From an uncultured Prevotella sp. (lineage in GTDB: Bacteria; Bacteroidota; Bacteroidia; Bacteroidales; Bacteroidaceae), in the NCBI GenBank assembly GCA_905234145.1, contig CAJOGK010000004.1:1-41976 (forward strand): a DNA stretch of 41,976 nt, in the 5' to 3' direction. How positions within the stretch are numbered: the first letter of the stretch is position 1; every line of letters starts with the position of its first letter. A program made the position numbers and the translations under genes. Positions 38,683 through 41,976 of this stretch are shown here, piece by piece. Under the pieces are notes generated by a model, which saw only the letters and a program-made list of their open reading frames with translations, had not been told where the DNA came from and made no database searches.

Positions 38683-41082
38683 CTACTTGATGATGATCTT
38701 TTTTCCGTTCTTCAGGTAGATACCCTTTCTGATATTGGCATTGTCTGGAACGATGCGGCCTTGCAGATTGTAGGTCTTTCCGGAAGACTGCTCAGTGGTA
38801 ACGGAAGAGATTCCAGTCGTTGGATAGACAAGCGTCTCGCCCGGTTTGATTTCGATGGTAAAGAAGTCCTTAGTACGTCCGTCATCCAATTTCTCGGTGA
38901 GGGTGAAGATGCATGGGGATTCAACATCATCAATCAAGATTTCTGCTTTTAGCGATTCTCTCTTCTCATCACCTTTCGCGAGTCTTATTCCCAAGTCTTG
39001 GGTACCTGTTATGAGTAATCCATTGACTGTGGCGTTTAAGGCTATTTGATCATGTATGCCTTGATATTTCGGCCAGTTGTAATTGGCATCGTTATTCTTG
39101 ATCGTCACGTCATAACTGAGGAAACCTTCAAATATATTTTCACTGGGCATATACTCAAATTTGTAAGCCACAACTTCCAAGTTAACAAATTCAAGCTGAT
39201 AGTCTTGATCCAGCACGATGGTAGCGGTGTCAAGCAGTACATCCGAGTAGGCCTCATACAGCAACACCAGATAGTTACCTTTTTCATTACCTTCCTGAAC
39301 AGGGATGACCAAGTTCTCCGTGCTGTTGGCTTTCAGATAGCCGCCAGTTCTTATACCCTCTTTCAATTCTGATACAGGAGGAAGGTCGCTGAAAGCTTCC
39401 TGTGAGGTCTTGTCACCCTCACCCATGAACCAAGTGCGTACCATCAGGTCACCGGAATATTCATGACCCTTATTCTTTATTTCCAGGGTTATGTCGTTCG
39501 GCTCAGAAGGTATCGACGGACCATCGCTGACGTATGCCTTCTCAATGGCAAGGTCGGGTAGGTATTCCAGCGTGCAGATGACACCGTCGCTGGTAACGAC
39601 AGCCTGTACTTTTCTTTCCGGCATGCTGAGCAGGTGCCACGGACCTTCAGCCGGTACGTCACCTACAGCAACGCAGCGTGCCATCGGCATCAGATGATAG
39701 GTTCCTGGAGCCAGTCCTGCGTTTCCGAGTGAAACTTCGGCATCTATATTGAAACGCATCTCAACGGTGTATGGCTTTTCGGCCTTCACCACAGGTGTCA
39801 GTTTTCCTTCGCCGTCCATCGTACCCAACGCCATCTCGAATGAGGCCTTTGGATAGGGAATGTTGTCATAGTGCCCGGAAAATTTTACCGTATTTCCATC
39901 CAAAGCTATATTGCCAAACAGCATCAACGTGGAGGGGAATTCTGGTGTGCCTCCTGTTGATGGCTGCACGCCGATGATGGCTTCCTCAAACATACAATAG
40001 CCCAGTTTTGACGTGCTGGCACCAGCACCGGAATTTCGTTTCGGGTTGAGTAGGGAAAGTGAGAAATAGCCGTCGGCGTCTCCATTCCATCCCCAGATGA
40101 TGTGGAAAAGTCCGTTGCCGTCATAGCCGTCACACACGAAGCAGTGTCCACCTTTGTCTGTCTGTCCGCAATAAGGAACAGGCCTGTTGGCAGCAAGCTC
40201 TTGATAGATCAGGTCTTCCCACTCATCGATACCGTAGTAGGTACGATTGGCATAATACAGGTTTGGGTTATAGTCAAAATAGAGCTTCAAAGCATCTGCC
40301 ATAAGGCCACCGTCAGTTGACGATTCGTAAGCACCATAGAGCATCTGCACGCTCTGTCCGCAATAACGCATCAGCGTGGCCACGGCATCCTGCTGTTCCT
40401 CCGTGCTGCTGCTTTTCTCGTACGAGGGAATCATGTTGTCCCAGTCGAAGGTCGTTGCAGGCAACTCATCGTAATGGTCAATACTTGTGATACCGACATC
40501 GTAAGCAGGAATAGATTGGCAGGCTTCTTTTGGCCACTGGTGATAGTTCATCACCTGAGCCATGGCCGTTGCCACACAACCTGTCAGACACATACGGCCC
40601 ATGTCTTCTTTAAACGGACATTTGTTCCAATAAGGCTCATACTGGTTCCATTGTGTCTTTAGCAGCGGCTCAATGGCAACTCTGCCAGTGTTTGTGGGCT
40701 GTGCGCCGAGCCCCAGCTCTGCATTACCCAGCGCATGGATAGCCTGACTGTAATTAGTCAGCCATGCACGCATATTGTCAGGCATGTGTTGCCAGTCTAT
40801 CTGACCGTTGTCGCTATAGCCCAGCACAGGGATGGTGCGCTCGTCGCCCGACACAATAACAAAACCGCCACCGTCGATGTTGTAGGCATAAAGGTTAGAA
40901 ACATCGACGCTGGCTTTCTTCAGCAGCTTTCCAGTGGGTGCGGCAGACCTGGATTTAGCCTTGCCACCATCTGTAAGGAACTGTAAGGCACGTTCTTTGG
41001 CCTGTTGCTCCGTAATTTGCTGGGCGTAAACGCAAGAACTCATCATCGCGAGAACTGCAAGCGTAATCAGACTTTTATTCAT
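38683..41082 (-). CDS. Secreted C10 family cysteine peptidase, copy 2
   Basis: 799 aa from the ATG at 41082 (MNKSLITLAVLAMMSSCVYA signal peptide). The propeptide is Spi-like. The catalytic C169 is in LTGCVATAMAQVMNYHQWP and H313 in GGHCFVCDGYDGNGLFHIIWGWNG. Beta-rich modules follow, and the C-terminus KTYNLQGRIVPDNA...GIYLKNGKKIIIK is of type IX secretion style. The peptidase acts outside the cell. It is the first gene of the nine-gene operon. An in-frame TTG at 41115 lies inside the -7 box and was not used. A 30-base stretch of this gene recurs at 27826-27855, beyond the operon's last gene. Confidence 0.92.
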   Translation of the reverse strand: MNKSLITLAVLAMMSSCVYAQQITEQQAKERALQFLTDGGKAKSRSAAPTGKLLKKASVDVSNLYAYNIDGGGFVIVSGDERTIPVLGYSDNGQIDWQHMPDNMRAWLTNYSQAIHALGNAELGLGAQPTNTGRVAIEPLLKTQWNQYEPYWNKCPFKEDMGRMCLTGCVATAMAQVMNYHQWPKEACQSIPAYDVGITSIDHYDELPATTFDWDNMIPSYEKSSSTEEQQDAVATLMRYCGQSVQMLYGAYESSTDGGLMADALKLYFDYNPNLYYANRTYYGIDEWEDLIYQELAANRPVPYCGQTDKGGHCFVCDGYDGNGLFHIIWGWNGDADGYFSLSLLNPKRNSGAGASTSKLGYCMFEEAIIGVQPSTGGTPEFPSTLMLFGNIALDGNTVKFSGHYDNIPYPKASFEMALGTMDGEGKLTPVVKAEKPYTVEMRFNIDAEVSLGNAGLAPGTYHLMPMARCVAVGDVPAEGPWHLLSMPERKVQAVVTSDGVICTLEYLPDLAIEKAYVSDGPSIPSEPNDITLEIKNKGHEYSGDLMVRTWFMGEGDKTSQEAFSDLPPVSELKEGIRTGGYLKANSTENLVIPVQEGNEKGNYLVLLYEAYSDVLLDTATIVLDQDYQLEFVNLEVVAYKFEYMPSENIFEGFLSYDVTIKNNDANYNWPKYQGIHDQIALNATVNGLLITGTQDLGIRLAKGDEKRESLKAEILIDDVESPCIFTLTEKLDDGRTKDFFTIEIKPGETLVYPTTGISSVTTEQSSGKTYNLQGRIVPDNANIRKGIYLKNGKKIIIK

Positions 41083-41112
41083 CTTAAATAATGGTTGGTT
41101 ATAAGTTTTGTG

Positions 41113-41120
41113 CAAACTTA
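41113..41120 (-). promoter_or_regulatory. -7 box of the nine-gene operon
   Basis: TAAGTTTG on the minus strand, 30 bases before the C10 start codon at 41082. A TTG exists at 41144-41146 but with 23-base spacing, so the -33 element is weak. No other promoter of this type is seen in the gaps inside the operon. Confidence 0.55.
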
Positions 41121-41153
41121 CATAAAATTTTCGAATTATACACCAATAATAAT

Positions 41154-41197
41154 AAAAAAGTTAAGCCCACCCCATATTTTTCGTCGTGGATGGGCTT
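41154..41197 (-). terminator. Intrinsic terminator after the lipoprotein gene
   Basis: On the minus strand AAGCCCATCC (41188-41197) pairs with GGGTGGGCTT (41163-41172; one G-U pair), followed by AACTTTTTTATT. It separates the lipoprotein gene from the nine-gene operon. Confidence 0.75.
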
Positions 41198-41215
41198 TAC
41201 TGTATGCTCAAGACA

Positions 41216-41797
41216 TTACTGTATCGAGCCAGAGGTAATCTCGCGTCCGTCCTTGTCGTAGGTGTAGCACTTATTCACCATGCCACCATGATTCTCCATC
41301 GCGTCAAGGGAGGCTTGTAATTTCGCACCGCTGATACTACCATGACGTTGGCCACTATGGAAGGGGACATTCTTTTCCCAGGCAGTCTTGCCATCGGTGG
41401 TAATACCTTCGACGTACATCTTTTCAGTGATGGGATAGATGTTTTCGACCTGAACACCTTCGAGCTGTGCACTGGCCTTTACATTCGCACTGACCTTTAT
41501 GCCGAAGGTAGCGGGCATGATGGTACTGGTAACCATCTTCTCCCATGTAGCCACGCCATTATTGACCGACCATGTGGCAGTCTCGGTTTCCAGTTTGCCT
41601 CCGACACCATAGTAGGTGATGGTGTAGTCGCAGAGTTGCGACATCTGTTCCGTCACGCTAAGGAAGTAAACTGCTCCGATGCCCTTGATTTCGGGTTCTT
41701 TCGGTGTGTTGTCATCGTCGCTGCTGCAGGCGGTGAATACTGTCGTTGTCATTGCGCAGCAAAGTACGGCTGCGAGCGTCATAAGAAATTTTCTCAT
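41216..41797 (-). CDS. Lipoprotein, probably surface-exposed
   Basis: 193 aa. The signal peptide ends with a lipobox, VFTACSSDDDN, where cysteine 24 would be lipidated. SSDDD directly after it resembles the acidic export signal that sends Bacteroidetes lipoproteins to the cell surface. The mature part is beta-rich (YFLSVTEQMSQLCDYTITYY, WSVNNGVATWEKMV) without a recognised domain. It is followed by a terminator and preceded 44 bases away by another gene on the same strand. Confidence 0.75.
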   Translation of the reverse strand: MRKFLMTLAAVLCCAMTTTVFTACSSDDDNTPKEPEIKGIGAVYFLSVTEQMSQLCDYTITYYGVGGKLETETATWSVNNGVATWEKMVTSTIMPATFGIKVSANVKASAQLEGVQVENIYPITEKMYVEGITTDGKTAWEKNVPFHSGQRHGSISGAKLQASLDAMENHGGMVNKCYTYDKDGREITSGSIQ

Positions 41798-41841
41798 AAT
41801 CTTAATGTTTTTATTGTTTGTTGAAATGTTTACCTGCTATA

Positions 41842-41976
41842 TTAATCGACGGAGATGACTTTGAGATTTTCGCCTGCGTCGAGCGCTGCTTTGATGTCCT
41901 TGCCGCCATTCTGTACCTTGCAGCGGCTGACATCTTCGCCCTCAATGGACTCAATCTTCAGTTTGCCAATCTGCGA
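41842..41976 (-). CDS. Hypothetical protein, C-terminal end only
   Basis: The last 44 codons and stop (TAA at 41842-41844) of a gene that begins beyond the window. It reads KLKIESIEGEDVSRCKVQ, then GGKDIKAALDAGENLKVIS, ending VD. It may be co-transcribed with the lipoprotein (44-base gap). No family was recognised from so short a piece. Confidence 0.6.
   Translation of the reverse strand, partial: SQIGKLKIESIEGEDVSRCKVQNGGKDIKAALDAGENLKVISVD

Overview
The window looks like chromosomal DNA of a Bacteroidales member, most likely Prevotella or a close relative. Bacteroidetes-type promoters recur before genes on both strands: a -7 box TAnnTTTG, often with TTG or TTTG about 20 bases upstream. The window also carries two secreted C10 (streptopain/interpain-like) peptidases with type IX-like C-termini and a lipoprotein with an acidic SSDDD export signal. 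Several apparent long ORFs begin at a TTG lying inside a -7 box, so their true starts are the next in-frame ATG; I corrected these.

Layout. 1-3.6 kb: two small unknown genes, then a restriction-modification-like pair, an EcoRI-family adenine methyltransferase and a DUF262-HNH nuclease. A long structured leader precedes the pair and a compact, terminator-ended RNA candidate follows it. 3.6-8.1 kb: a TPR-type sensor histidine kinase, an unknown 171-aa protein, the ThiF-like tRNA dehydratase TcdA and a LuxR-type response regulator. 8.3-12.6 kb: a palindromic dispersed repeat, a small secreted protein plus C10 peptidase unit, and divergently miaB. 12.6-27.8 kb: a cell-envelope region. It holds a GxxExxY gene between inverted repeats, an MsbA-like ABC transporter, two alkaline-phosphatase-superfamily phosphoglycerol/phosphoethanolamine-type transferases, an LpxL-like acyltransferase, LicD, GT90, GT4, GtrA, an aminotransferase-fold PLP enzyme with a sugar/choline-type nucleotidyltransferase, a GT87-like protein fused to a formylglycine-generating-enzyme-like domain, and GT25.

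27.8-41.1 kb is the most unusual part: nine minus-strand genes with gaps of 1 to 30 bases and one recognisable promoter. In order of transcription they are a secreted C10 peptidase, a TPR-SpoIIE phosphatase, an RsbW-like kinase, a STAS protein, a second SpoIIE phosphatase, a second STAS protein, a giant VgrG-like spike with a long helical insert in its OB fold, a separate coiled-coil/beta-helix protein, and a diverged ribosome-recycling-factor-like protein. This resembles a partner-switching circuit wired to a contractile-injection-type spike, but no sheath, tube, baseplate or ATPase gene is visible here. A 30-base exact relic of the C10 gene lies just beyond the last gene. Upstream (41.2-41.98 kb) are a lipoprotein gene with its own terminator and the 3' end of another gene.

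All calls come from reading the sequence; no database search was run.
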